Shown here piece after piece: positions 11,738-17,488 of a stretch of 21,637 bases of DNA. The stretch lies in the IMG/VR virus record IMGVR_UViG_3300008216_001633, positions 1 through 21,637 of that record; one strand, 5' to 3'. Positions within the stretch are counted from its first letter, which is position 1. Each line of letters begins with the position of its first letter. This DNA is from a virus. The translations under genes were made by a program, and so were the position numbers. The notes beneath the pieces were generated by a model. It saw only the letters and a list, made by a program, of their open reading frames with translations. It was not told where the DNA came from and did not search any database.

Positions 11738-12229
11738 TCACCAAGGCAGTTTCTCTACTTGTTCATCGGTGACTAAGCCTGTAGCTCTACATACCTTGCA
11801 TTCTGCTTTAGCACAGTCACATTCCCAGTCAAACGGCATCCTAGTTTGTACCCTTCTGCTAGGTTTCTTTGGGTTTAACCTCAAACCCATGCTGCTAAAT
11901 AGCCTGTCGATAGAATCACCTTCCTTGTTTCTATTCATCTGGTCTCTTGTTAGCTTGTGTTTAAACCTGTAGATTCTCTCTAGTTCTTTAGCTGTTAACT
12001 CATTCAGCTTGCCGACTGTAGTTAGCTTCAGGTCTTCCTTGTCTCTAATCTGGTTGTAGCCTTTTAGTCCTGCTTGAAGCAGGAAGTTATGCTGACACTG
12101 GTTAGAGCATAGGTAGATCAGTCCTTTAGGACTGTTGATAGTAGTTCTACATTCCCTAGAGCACTGGAAGCATATGTCACTTACTGTAGTCACTTCTAGT
12201 ACTCTTAGTTTCGCTTGATTCTTAGGCAT
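11738..12229 (-). CDS. Protein with two zinc-binding Cys clusters
   Basis: A 163-residue protein. The N-terminal cluster is CFQCSRECRTT...YLCSNQCQHNF (C20, C23, C27 and C41, C45), a treble-clef or MYM-like finger. The C-terminal cluster is WECDCAKAECKVCRATG (Cys pairs at about 137-147). Between them lies a helical, basic region (TAKELERIYRFKHKLTRDQMNRNKE). It is probably a nucleic-acid-binding protein, perhaps a regulator, because it is near the divergent control region; no exact family is named. AAGGAA precedes the ATG. Its 5' half holds two short hairpins (12068-12084 and 12119-12134), the left edge of the hairpin-rich zone. Confidence 0.65.
   Translation of the reverse strand: MPKNQAKLRVLEVTTVSDICFQCSRECRTTINSPKGLIYLCSNQCQHNFLLQAGLKGYNQIRDKEDLKLTTVGKLNELTAKELERIYRFKHKLTRDQMNRNKEGDSIDRLFSSMGLRLNPKKPSRRVQTRMPFDWECDCAKAECKVCRATGLVTDEQVEKLPW
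11959..11966. promoter_or_regulatory. GTTTAAAC palindrome, site 10
   Basis: TTGTGTTTAAACCTGT from 11955. Coding as AGG TTT AAA CAC (Arg-Phe-Lys-His). Confidence 0.45.
12068..12084. repeat. Inverted repeat, 7-bp stem
   Basis: TCCTGCT, loop TGA, AGCAGGA, coding. Confidence 0.45.
12119..12134. repeat. Inverted repeat, 7-bp stem
   Basis: CAGTCCT, loop TT, AGGACTG. The centre reads CTTTAG, as in many repeats of the neighbouring array. Confidence 0.5.
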
Positions 12230-12278
12230 GGCTTAGTTCCTTGCTAGGTTAGGATTTAGGTTAGCTATAAACGAGAAA

Positions 12279-12308
12279 AGCCCTACAGGACTAAAGTCCT
12301 GTAGGGCT
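12279..12308 (-). terminator. Intrinsic terminator of the 12327-12743 gene
   Basis: A perfect 14-bp stem (12279-12292 with 12295-12308) and a two-base loop; on the minus strand it runs into TTTTCTCGTTT. It separates the 12327-12743 gene from the rest of the leftward block. Confidence 0.75.
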
Positions 12309-12312
12309 AGTG

Positions 12313-12336
12313 GGTTAGCTAGCTAGCTAGCTAACC
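12313..12336. repeat. Perfect 24-base palindrome over the stop codon
   Basis: GGTTAGCTAGCT followed directly by its reverse complement; internally a run of AGCT units. The TAG stop of the leftward gene (12327-12329) is inside it. Confidence 0.7.
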
Positions 12337-12743
12337 TTGATTCCCAAATCAGCCAAGGCTGATTTGCCTCTTCCACTAGAATCTCTGTATGCAGAGATTC
12401 TAGCACCGGGAACTCCCTTACCGCTTTGACCTCGACCGACTAATCTCACCGAGATTAGTTTTAGCTCTTCGGCTTTTTCCATCGCCGAAATGACAGCTTT
12501 GCTGTCACAGTCGTAGTAAAGCCTAAAGGCTTCGTTGAATCCACTCAGTACTGAGTGGAAGCTAGTGGTCTTACGAGTAAGACCAGTTTTCTTATCGGTG
12601 AATTCTTCACCGATATTCCCCTTAGTTCCAGCTAGGCTAGACTTAGGGTCTAGCCAGAGTGCTAGAAAGTCTCCGACTTTCATCTTGCCGTCGTCTCCAG
12701 CTTTCTCTAGCTTCGCTAGTGCTGCTTTGGTCAGCTTGGACAT
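12327..12743 (-). CDS. Hypothetical protein encoded by a hairpin-packed gene
   Basis: A 138-residue basic protein, MSKLTKAALAKLEKAGDDGKMKVGDFLALWLDPKSSLAGT..., with VLSGFNEAFRLYYDCDSKAVISAMEKAEELKLISVRLVGRGQSGKGVPGARISAYRDSSGRGKSALADLGIKVS at the C-terminus. The N-terminal Lys/Ala helix and the Gly/Arg/Lys-rich end suggest DNA or RNA binding, but no family is recognised. AAGGAGGACATAA precedes the ATG. The gene is its own transcription unit, with a terminator just downstream. The oddity is the DNA itself: the coding sequence is almost continuous short-loop inverted repeats (see the array entry), with third-position choices that complete the stems. The protein reads as a normal globular sequence, so both layers appear to be kept. 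Confidence 0.75.
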   Translation of the reverse strand: MSKLTKAALAKLEKAGDDGKMKVGDFLALWLDPKSSLAGTKGNIGEEFTDKKTGLTRKTTSFHSVLSGFNEAFRLYYDCDSKAVISAMEKAEELKLISVRLVGRGQSGKGVPGARISAYRDSSGRGKSALADLGIKVS

Positions 12744-12751
12744 TTATGTCC
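12738..12751 (-). promoter_or_regulatory. Start-codon hairpin of the 12327-12743 gene
   Basis: On the mRNA, GGACAT-AA-ATGTCC: the AUG lies in the 3' arm and the 5' arm joins the AAGGAGG ribosome site. The next hairpin (12756-12769) sits just upstream. Translation could be limited by this fold. Confidence 0.45.
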
Positions 12752-12840
12752 TCCTTGCCCTTTAGGGCATCTCCCTCAGTTTACTGAGGGGTTTGTTCGG
12801 CGAAATTGCCGATGTATTCATCCCACCTCCCTAAGACTCT

Positions 12841-12864
12841 GTGTCAATGTATTACCATTGACAC
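12841..12864. promoter_or_regulatory. Operator-like inverted repeat, copy B
   Basis: GTGTCAATG, loop TATTAC, CATTGACAC. It shares TGTCAATGTATT and CATTGACA with copy A at 10652-10679. The pairing resumes after one mismatch (CTC/GAG). Confidence 0.6.
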
Positions 12865-13000
12865 TGAGAGCGAAGCGATCTTAGGGTGGTAGACTTCTGA
12901 TGGGGAGGGGTATTTAGGGAAGGTATTGAATGCTCTTTCTTCCAGGAGGGGAGTCAGCGACCTCCAATTTCAACCTGAGATGTTTACATCTCAGAGTCCA

Positions 13001-13008
13001 GTTTAAAC
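13001..13008. promoter_or_regulatory. GTTTAAAC palindrome, site 11
   Basis: TCCAGTTTAAACTCAA at 12997-13012, a complete right arm, in the divergent control region. Confidence 0.55.
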
Positions 13009-13127
13009 TCAAACTGCCAGACTAGCAAGCTAGTCTGTGGTAAACTCAGCGGAAATTCGACAAAGAGTATGTAAACATACTCAAGCTACTAAACCTAGCG
13101 GTTTACCGCTAGGTCAGAGAGGTAAAT

Positions 13128-13628
13128 ATGCTAGGTACTAGGATAGATAGCAAGACTGATGATACTTATAAAGCACTAAGTCCTAGCCAAAAACGTAGCT
13201 GGAGAAACCAAGATAAGTTCTTATCTTGCTACAGTGAGACGAGGAGCAAGACTACATCTGCTAGTTATGCTGGAGTTAAGTATCGAACAGTAATGAAGTG
13301 GCAGAAGGATAACTACTTTGGTTTCATGGAACGGTTAGAAGAAGCAGACTTCCAGTTCTGTGAGTCACTTGAGCAGTTGGCATTGGAGAGAGTTAAGATG
13401 CAGGACGCTAAGTCCAATCCGATCTTGCTGATCACACTGTTGAATGCGAACTTGCCTATGAAGTATAGACCTACTGTCGTCATGAACGATGATACTGCTA
13501 AGGATGTACTGAGAGAGCTTAGAGCCTTGTCTAAAGACTCACCTGAACAGCTTGCTGAAGCTCCTGAACCAGAGAAATCAGCTCTTGATCAAGTTAACGA
13601 GATACTGACTAGTAAGATAGATGAGTAG
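13128..13628 (+). CDS. Terminase small-subunit-like DNA-binding protein
   Basis: A 166-residue protein. QKRSWRNQDKFLSCYSETRSKTTSASYAGVKYRTVMKWQKDNYFGFMERLEEADFQFCESLEQLALERVKM matches the small-terminase pattern: a KF...Y..T..KT.A...AG....TV..W helix-turn-helix at about residues 24-60, then a helix with aligned acidic residues and LE..A..R. The IL.LI.LLNANLPMKYRP end of the domain is also typical. It would recognise the packaging site and recruit TerL. The C-terminal third is acidic and Pro-rich. AGAGAGG precedes the ATG, directly after the last hairpin of the array. The gap to terL holds two short genes and two intergenic stretches. Confidence 0.7.
   Translation: MLGTRIDSKTDDTYKALSPSQKRSWRNQDKFLSCYSETRSKTTSASYAGVKYRTVMKWQKDNYFGFMERLEEADFQFCESLEQLALERVKMQDAKSNPILLITLLNANLPMKYRPTVVMNDDTAKDVLRELRALSKDSPEQLAEAPEPEKSALDQVNEILTSKIDE
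13209..13228. repeat. Inverted repeat, 9-bp stem
   Basis: CAAGATAAG, loop TT, CTTATCTTG, coding in the small-terminase-like gene. It is the last strong repeat of the run beginning near 12068. Confidence 0.6.
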
Positions 13629-13695
13629 GGGGCATGGCTTAGACTTTGTGTTTGTATGGTATCTATACCAGTGCCAGTTTATTTTATATAAATAG

Positions 13696-13723
13696 ACAGA
13701 TAAGTCTTTAGAGACTTATCTGT
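13696..13723 (+). other. Strong hairpin after the small-terminase-like gene
   Basis: A perfect 12-bp stem (13696-13707 with 13712-13723), loop TTAG, then TATATATACTATA rather than a T-run. A 14-base palindrome ACTATATATATAGT follows at 13730-13743. It may be an attenuator or processing site between two late genes. Confidence 0.55.
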
Positions 13724-13766
13724 ATATATACTATATATATAGTCTATATATATTAAGAGAGTTAAT

Positions 13767-13937
13767 ATGAATGATTTGTTTAGAAAGATACGCCCTCAGA
13801 TTATATTAGCGATATTTGTACTGGGACTTATCAGCACTGTGGCTCTTATGAGAGATGGCGAGCAGTACATAGCAGTGGTTACTGGATGTACTGGTGGTAT
13901 CATTGCCCTGGGGATGAAGCTATTAGACGGTGAGTGA
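13767..13937 (+). CDS. Small two-helix membrane protein (holin-like size)
   Basis: A 56-residue protein: MNDLFRKIRP, hydrophobic segment QIILAIFVLGLISTVALM (about 11-28), short polar turn RDGEQ, second hydrophobic segment YIAVVTGCTGGIIALGMKLL (about 34-53), then DGE. A basic N-terminus, two membrane helices and a polar tip are compatible with a class II holin or another small phage membrane protein. The only ribosome site is a weak AAGAGAG before the ATG. It stands between the small-terminase-like gene and the intergenic region upstream of terL. The holin role is only a suggestion from size and topology. Confidence 0.55.
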   Translation: MNDLFRKIRPQIILAIFVLGLISTVALMRDGEQYIAVVTGCTGGIIALGMKLLDGE

Positions 13938-13986
13938 TGTGGGGATGGACGGTGGCTTCATTCCCTGCAACACTGCAACACTTAGA

Positions 13987-13994
13987 GTTTAAAC
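13987..13994. promoter_or_regulatory. GTTTAAAC palindrome, site 12
   Basis: TTAGAGTTTAAACTGAGA; intergenic. Confidence 0.5.
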
Positions 13995-14070
13995 TGAGAC
14001 ACTGTAAAAGAATACTGTAAAGTATGCGCCAGATGATCTGTCGTAGTTTTGTCCGATCGGCCAAAACGTA

Positions 14071-14078
14071 GTTTAAAC
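14071..14078. promoter_or_regulatory. GTTTAAAC palindrome, site 13
   Basis: TAGTTTAAACTA, a 12-base perfect palindrome; intergenic. Confidence 0.5.
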
Positions 14079-14168
14079 TAGAGTTATGTTGCTAGTATGG
14101 CAACATTTACTAGTAAAGGCACTAGTGCCTATCAGTTAAGGCACGGGTACATTGATAGTAAAAGGGGA

Positions 14169-14176
14169 GTTTAAAC
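14169..14176. promoter_or_regulatory. GTTTAAAC palindrome, site 14
   Basis: GGGAGTTTAAACTCAA with a complete right arm, 45 bases before the ATG of the basic mini-protein. It is the last exact copy in the window. Confidence 0.55.
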
Positions 14177-14220
14177 TCAATTCATTCGCAAACGAATTAA
14201 ACCAAAGAAGGAGGTTCGAT

Positions 14221-14331
14221 ATGCCGAAGGTGGGTAAGAGGCAATTTGCCTATACGAAGAAGGGTAAGGCTGCAGCTACGAAGTACGCCAAGCAGTCAGG
14301 GAAGAAGATGACTAAGAAGAAGAAGTACTGA
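14221..14331 (+). CDS. Basic 36-residue protein upstream of terL
   Basis: MPKVGKRQFAYTKKGKAAATKYAKQSGKKMTKKKKY. Nearly half the residues are Lys/Arg. AAGGAGG stands 5 bases before the ATG, the best ribosome site of the late genes, and its stop overlaps the terL start (TGATG). I recall short peptides of the form MPxVGxxxFxYTxxGKAAAKxxA in the structural modules of many environmental phages. DNA binding during packaging or a role as a virion-associated peptide is plausible, but no function is established. Confidence 0.75.
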   Translation: MPKVGKRQFAYTKKGKAAATKYAKQSGKKMTKKKKY

Positions 14332-15650
14332 TGGCTTCTCCTGTCTTTGAGATAGTTGGCTTTGACCCTACGGATGAGCAGTCCCAGATATTAAATTCAG
14401 GCAAGAGGTTTATACTCGTTGCAGGGGGTGAGCAGGCTGGTAAGTCGATGGTGGCTTCCAAGTTCCTACTCCATAAGTTCCTTGAGGACGACAGTCCTGG
14501 TTTATACTGGCTGGTAGCTGCGGATTACGAGAGAACGAGAGCGGAGTTTGAATATCTTTCTGAGGACTTTGCAAAGCTCGGCATACTTGCCGAGGTTACA
14601 AAAAGGGTAGACCCTGGCAGGATCGTACTTGCAGATGGGACACGGATCGAAACCAAGTCAGCCAAGGACCCAAGGACACTCGCAATGCGAGCACCCAATG
14701 GTATCGTTGGCTGTGAAGCGTCACAACTTGATCTGGAAACCTTCTACCGAATGCGTGGAAGGTGCGCCCCGAAAGGTGGCTGGCTGTTCCTTGGTGGGAC
14801 ATTTGAAAGCTCTCTTGGATGGTATCCGCAGACGTTTACGGCTTGGGAGTCGGGGGTAAATGACGAGCAGTCATTCTCCCTGCCCAGCTACTCCAACCAC
14901 CACCTCTACCCTGGTGGCAGGAATGATCCTGAGATAAGAAGACTGGAGGCGGTGTCGAGCGATGATTTCTTTATGGAGAGGATTGAAGGAAAGCCTGTAC
15001 CGCCTAGAGGACTTGTCTTCAACGAGTTCAGAGCCAATATACACGCAGGAGAAATTGATTATATCCCACACGAGCCTGTTCATATTTGGATTGACCCTGG
15101 GTATGCTGGCGGTTATGCGCTGGAAGCGGTACAGATCATAGACGATCATGTGAGAGTCTTTGACGAGATATATGAGACAGGTCTTGTCACGGAAGAAGTT
15201 GCAACTATAGCCATGACCAAACCGTGGTGGCAGGATGTGGAGTACGGGGTTATAGACATCGCAGGCACTCAGCATCAGGCTATGCCAGCACCTGCCGAGG
15301 TGTGGATGGCTAACACTGGTTTATACCTTGCCTCACAGAAAGTTCCCATCAACGATGGGACGGAAAGACTGAAGAGTTTCCTGAAAGTCGATCCCATCAC
15401 TGGCTACCCGAAGTTGAGTATAGACTCAAAATGCAGTGGTGTTCTCTCCGAGTTCGGCGCAGTGGCAAATCCTTTCACTGGTCAGTCACAGGCATACAGA
15501 TGGAAGATGGACAGGGACGGAAATATAGTTGGTAACGTGCCAGAAGATAAGTATAATCATGGTGTAAAGGCATTGATTTACGGTCTCGTGTACCATTTTG
15601 GGTACAGCTACGCTAGTGACAGGAAGAAGATAAAGGTGAAGCACTGGTGA
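14331..15650 (+). CDS. terL: Terminase large subunit
   Basis: A 439-residue DNA-packaging motor. The ATPase domain has Walker A GEQAGKS at 33-39, a GIVGCEASQLDL segment at 124-135 as the likely Walker-B/acidic region, and the coupling motif GGTFESS at 155-161. The nuclease domain has an RNase-H-like fold with IWIDPG (D255) and VIDIAG (D309), followed by a C-terminal segment with KVDP and KMDRDGNI. It pumps DNA into the prohead and cuts it. It is translationally coupled to the basic mini-protein upstream and overlaps the portal start by 4 bases (GTGA). Base composition rises in G+C here and stays higher through the portal gene. Confidence 0.9.
   Translation: MASPVFEIVGFDPTDEQSQILNSGKRFILVAGGEQAGKSMVASKFLLHKFLEDDSPGLYWLVAADYERTRAEFEYLSEDFAKLGILAEVTKRVDPGRIVLADGTRIETKSAKDPRTLAMRAPNGIVGCEASQLDLETFYRMRGRCAPKGGWLFLGGTFESSLGWYPQTFTAWESGVNDEQSFSLPSYSNHHLYPGGRNDPEIRRLEAVSSDDFFMERIEGKPVPPRGLVFNEFRANIHAGEIDYIPHEPVHIWIDPGYAGGYALEAVQIIDDHVRVFDEIYETGLVTEEVATIAMTKPWWQDVEYGVIDIAGTQHQAMPAPAEVWMANTGLYLASQKVPINDGTERLKSFLKVDPITGYPKLSIDSKCSGVLSEFGAVANPFTGQSQAYRWKMDRDGNIVGNVPEDKYNHGVKALIYGLVYHFGYSYASDRKKIKVKHW
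15414..15429. promoter_or_regulatory. Core variant of the 16-bp palindrome in terL
   Basis: TTGAGTATAGACTCAA: both arms perfect, core TTTAAA changed to TATAGA. The only arm-complete copy in the late arm. Confidence 0.4.
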
Positions 15651-17485
15651 GAAAGACTGCAGACGAAATAGCAAAACTGGTTGAGGGACACAGAGACTCG
15701 ACATATCCCTTCAGAGATAGGATGCAATCTGACTATGACCTGTACATTATGCGCCCATACGATGCTGGTGACGGGTACGAGTCATATACATCCAACGAGC
15801 CACGCACTTATGCCGACAAGATAATCTCATGGATGAGTTCTGCGGAGCTGATCATACGAATCCCCAACATCGAAGAGCCGAGGGAGATGAGAGAAGTCAA
15901 TGATGCCAAGGAGAAGTTTCTCGTAGGCATTCTCAGGGCTGCGGATGAACGGCTACGGCGCAGGCTTCAGCCATCACTTAGAGAACAGTTGGCATGGTTT
16001 GTTGCTCTCAGAGGATGGTATGCAGGAAGGGCATTACTTCACATCGACTCCAAGGAGAGAACACAGGTTGATATAACTCCGTGGGACCCTCTTCATACAT
16101 ACTGGGGTGAAGGTGAAGAGGGTCTTGCGTGGGCATGTTATCGGATACACAAAACAAAGGATGAGATTCTTCAGCAGTACAGTATTAAACTTGACGAGCA
16201 GGATGACGAGACACCTATAGAAGTCTATGACTACTATGATGAAGAGCATAATATTGTCTGTACGGGCGATACCATACTGAAGCAGGCTACTCCCCACGGA
16301 GCCGACAGGGTTCCAGTGTTTATAGGTATGGTTGGACCTCAACCGCTCGTACAGAATATAGATAATACATCCGTAACCGACACTATCGTTGAGTACGGGG
16401 AATCCGTTTTTGCTCCCAACAGGGAGATATACGATAAGCACAACTTCACCATGTCAGTGATGATGGAGATGGTTGCCCGTTCCCGTAAGCAGGGGATAAC
16501 CATCACATCAAGAGATGGGCAGAAGACACTTGATGAAGACCCGTACAAGGCAGGAGCCGAGGTTGCTCTTGCACAGGGAGAGGATATAAAGCCCCTTGGA
16601 CTGATGGAAGTCGCCAAGGAGACTGGAGCCTATATGGGCATGGTCTCAGGAGAACTTCAGCGTGGGGCTATACCGCATACCGTGTACGGAGACCTGCAGT
16701 TCCAGCTATCGGGATTTGCCATTAATACTCTCAGGCAGGGTATAGACAGTGTTCTACAGCCACGGATAGTGGCAATGGAAGATGCCTACATACAGATTTC
16801 TCATCTTATATGCGACCAGTATTCCACTGGAATATACGATCCTGTCAGTGTGAGCGGAAGAGACAGAAACAGGGTTTATTTCAGTGAGGCTGTGGCTCCT
16901 GACTCCATAGGCATGGCAGGAACTCCAGAGATATCTCTTGTAAGCCAGTTGCCAGAAGATGATATGTCCCGTATGAGCATGGCGCAGATGGCAAGAGAGG
17001 GTCCGACCCCCTTGCTGTCAGACATCTATGTCAGGGATAAGATACTTGGAATGCAAGATGCTGATTCTATAGAAGACTCAATCAAAGAACAGATGGCAGA
17101 GAGAGTGCTGCCAGAAGCCTCTCTCTGGTCTCTTCTTCAGGCAACTGAAGAACGTGGACGACCTGATCTTGCCCAGTTCTACTACGGTGAGTTGATGCAC
17201 TTACTAATGCAGAAGCAGATGATGAGACAGCAAAGCATGATGCCACAGCAGCCGGGTGCCCCTCAAGGTCCCGGTGCTCCTCAAGGAGCTGGTGGCGGAC
17301 AGGGAGGTCCACCGACAGCAAACCCAATGGTTATGCCTAATGCCATGATGGGCGTTCCGCCTCCTGCCCCGACACCACAGGGTGGTCCCAATGTTCCGCC
17401 TGGCTCTCCGAGACCAGGTGCACAGAACGGTCAGGGAGCAGAAGAGGCATTAAGGAGTCTGGGGTTACTGGGACCAAGGGGGTAG
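15647..17485 (+). CDS. Portal protein
   Basis: A 612-residue protein, starting at GTG within the terL stop (GTGA). The N-terminal and central parts fit phage portals of this architecture: RDRMQSDYDLYIMRPYD, the helical SWMSSAELIIRIPN, LAWFVALRGWYAGRALLHIDS, ITPWDPLHTYWGEGEEGLAWACYRIHKTKDEI, PVFIGMVGPQP, and the long helix/loop SVFAPNREIYDKHNFTMSVMMEM followed by PHTVYGDLQFQLSGFAINTLRQGIDSVL. The last 90 residues are Gln/Met, then Pro/Gly-rich (QQPGAPQGPGAPQGAGGG...), a disordered tail. As portal it would form the dodecamer at the capsid vertex and dock TerL. Gene order (terL, then portal) supports the call; family details cannot be checked without comparison. Confidence 0.8.
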   Translation: MRKTADEIAKLVEGHRDSTYPFRDRMQSDYDLYIMRPYDAGDGYESYTSNEPRTYADKIISWMSSAELIIRIPNIEEPREMREVNDAKEKFLVGILRAADERLRRRLQPSLREQLAWFVALRGWYAGRALLHIDSKERTQVDITPWDPLHTYWGEGEEGLAWACYRIHKTKDEILQQYSIKLDEQDDETPIEVYDYYDEEHNIVCTGDTILKQATPHGADRVPVFIGMVGPQPLVQNIDNTSVTDTIVEYGESVFAPNREIYDKHNFTMSVMMEMVARSRKQGITITSRDGQKTLDEDPYKAGAEVALAQGEDIKPLGLMEVAKETGAYMGMVSGELQRGAIPHTVYGDLQFQLSGFAINTLRQGIDSVLQPRIVAMEDAYIQISHLICDQYSTGIYDPVSVSGRDRNRVYFSEAVAPDSIGMAGTPEISLVSQLPEDDMSRMSMAQMAREGPTPLLSDIYVRDKILGMQDADSIEDSIKEQMAERVLPEASLWSLLQATEERGRPDLAQFYYGELMHLLMQKQMMRQQSMMPQQPGAPQGPGAPQGAGGGQGGPPTANPMVMPNAMMGVPPPAPTPQGGPNVPPGSPRPGAQNGQGAEEALRSLGLLGPRG

Positions 17486-17488
17486 TGC

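Larger units (their letters stand above)
12338..13114. repeat. Array of about 22 consecutive, unrelated inverted repeats
   Basis: Stems (bp) by position: 12345-12366 (10), 12376-12403 (12), 12439-12459 (9), 12468-12489 (6, loop 10), 12491-12507 (7), 12519-12532 (5), 12540-12559 (10, no spacer), 12566-12585 (9), 12593-12615 (10), 12635-12655 (8), 12665-12681 (7), 12707-12719 (5), 12738-12751 (6), 12756-12769 (6), 12773-12790 (8), 12797-12812 (5), 12841-12864 (9), 12975-12994 (8-9), 12999-13016 (6), 13018-13037 (9), 13065-13082 (7-8), 13093-13114 (9-10). The terminator at 12279-12308 and the palindrome at 12313-12336 continue it to the left. Loops are mostly 2-6 bases and often TTTA or TAAA. 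Arms differ between repeats, so this is not a duplicated element. Confidence 0.85.
12744..13127. other. Divergent control region between early and late arms (384 bases, no gene)
   Basis: It separates the leftward block from the rightward packaging genes. It contains the right part of the hairpin array, operator copy B at 12841-12864, one GTTTAAAC site at 13001-13008 and an outer pairing CCTAAGA (12830-12836) with TCTTAGG (12879-12885) around copy B. Purine-rich 12890-12970 is the only stretch without clear pairing. TTGACA hexamers point outwards from copy B, but I find no convincing -10 at 16-18 bases on either side. No ORF of useful length is visible. Confidence 0.6.
13938..14220. other. Gene-free stretch upstream of terL with three palindromes (283 bases)
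   Basis: It holds GTTTAAAC sites 12-14 spaced 84 and 98 bases apart, a tandem TGCAACAC repeat, hairpins ATACT-GTAA-AGTAT and ATGTTGC-TAGTATG-GCAACAT, the palindrome GGCACTAGTGCC, and ATTCG-CAAA-CGAAT near its right end. There is no ORF. Position beside the terminase genes and repeat content fit a packaging (cos/pac) site, an origin or a late-gene control region; I cannot decide between them. Confidence 0.5.

Noticed and set aside
750-11966. TTTAAAC as a -1 ribosomal frameshift heptamer (U UUA AAC)
   Set aside because: Six of the nine coding copies do have the phase xGT TTA AAC. However, three coding copies are in another phase, four copies are intergenic, the flanks are palindromic, and I see no useful -1 reading frame after them. 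A DNA site explains all copies.
12279-13114. CRISPR array or duplicated palindromic element (REP/RPE type)
   Set aside because: Arms of successive repeats are unrelated in sequence and spacing is irregular; there are no constant repeats with spacers.
14596-17327. Minus-strand ORFs inside terL and the portal gene
   Set aside because: They mirror strong coding genes on the plus strand, have no ribosome sites and show no recognisable protein features.
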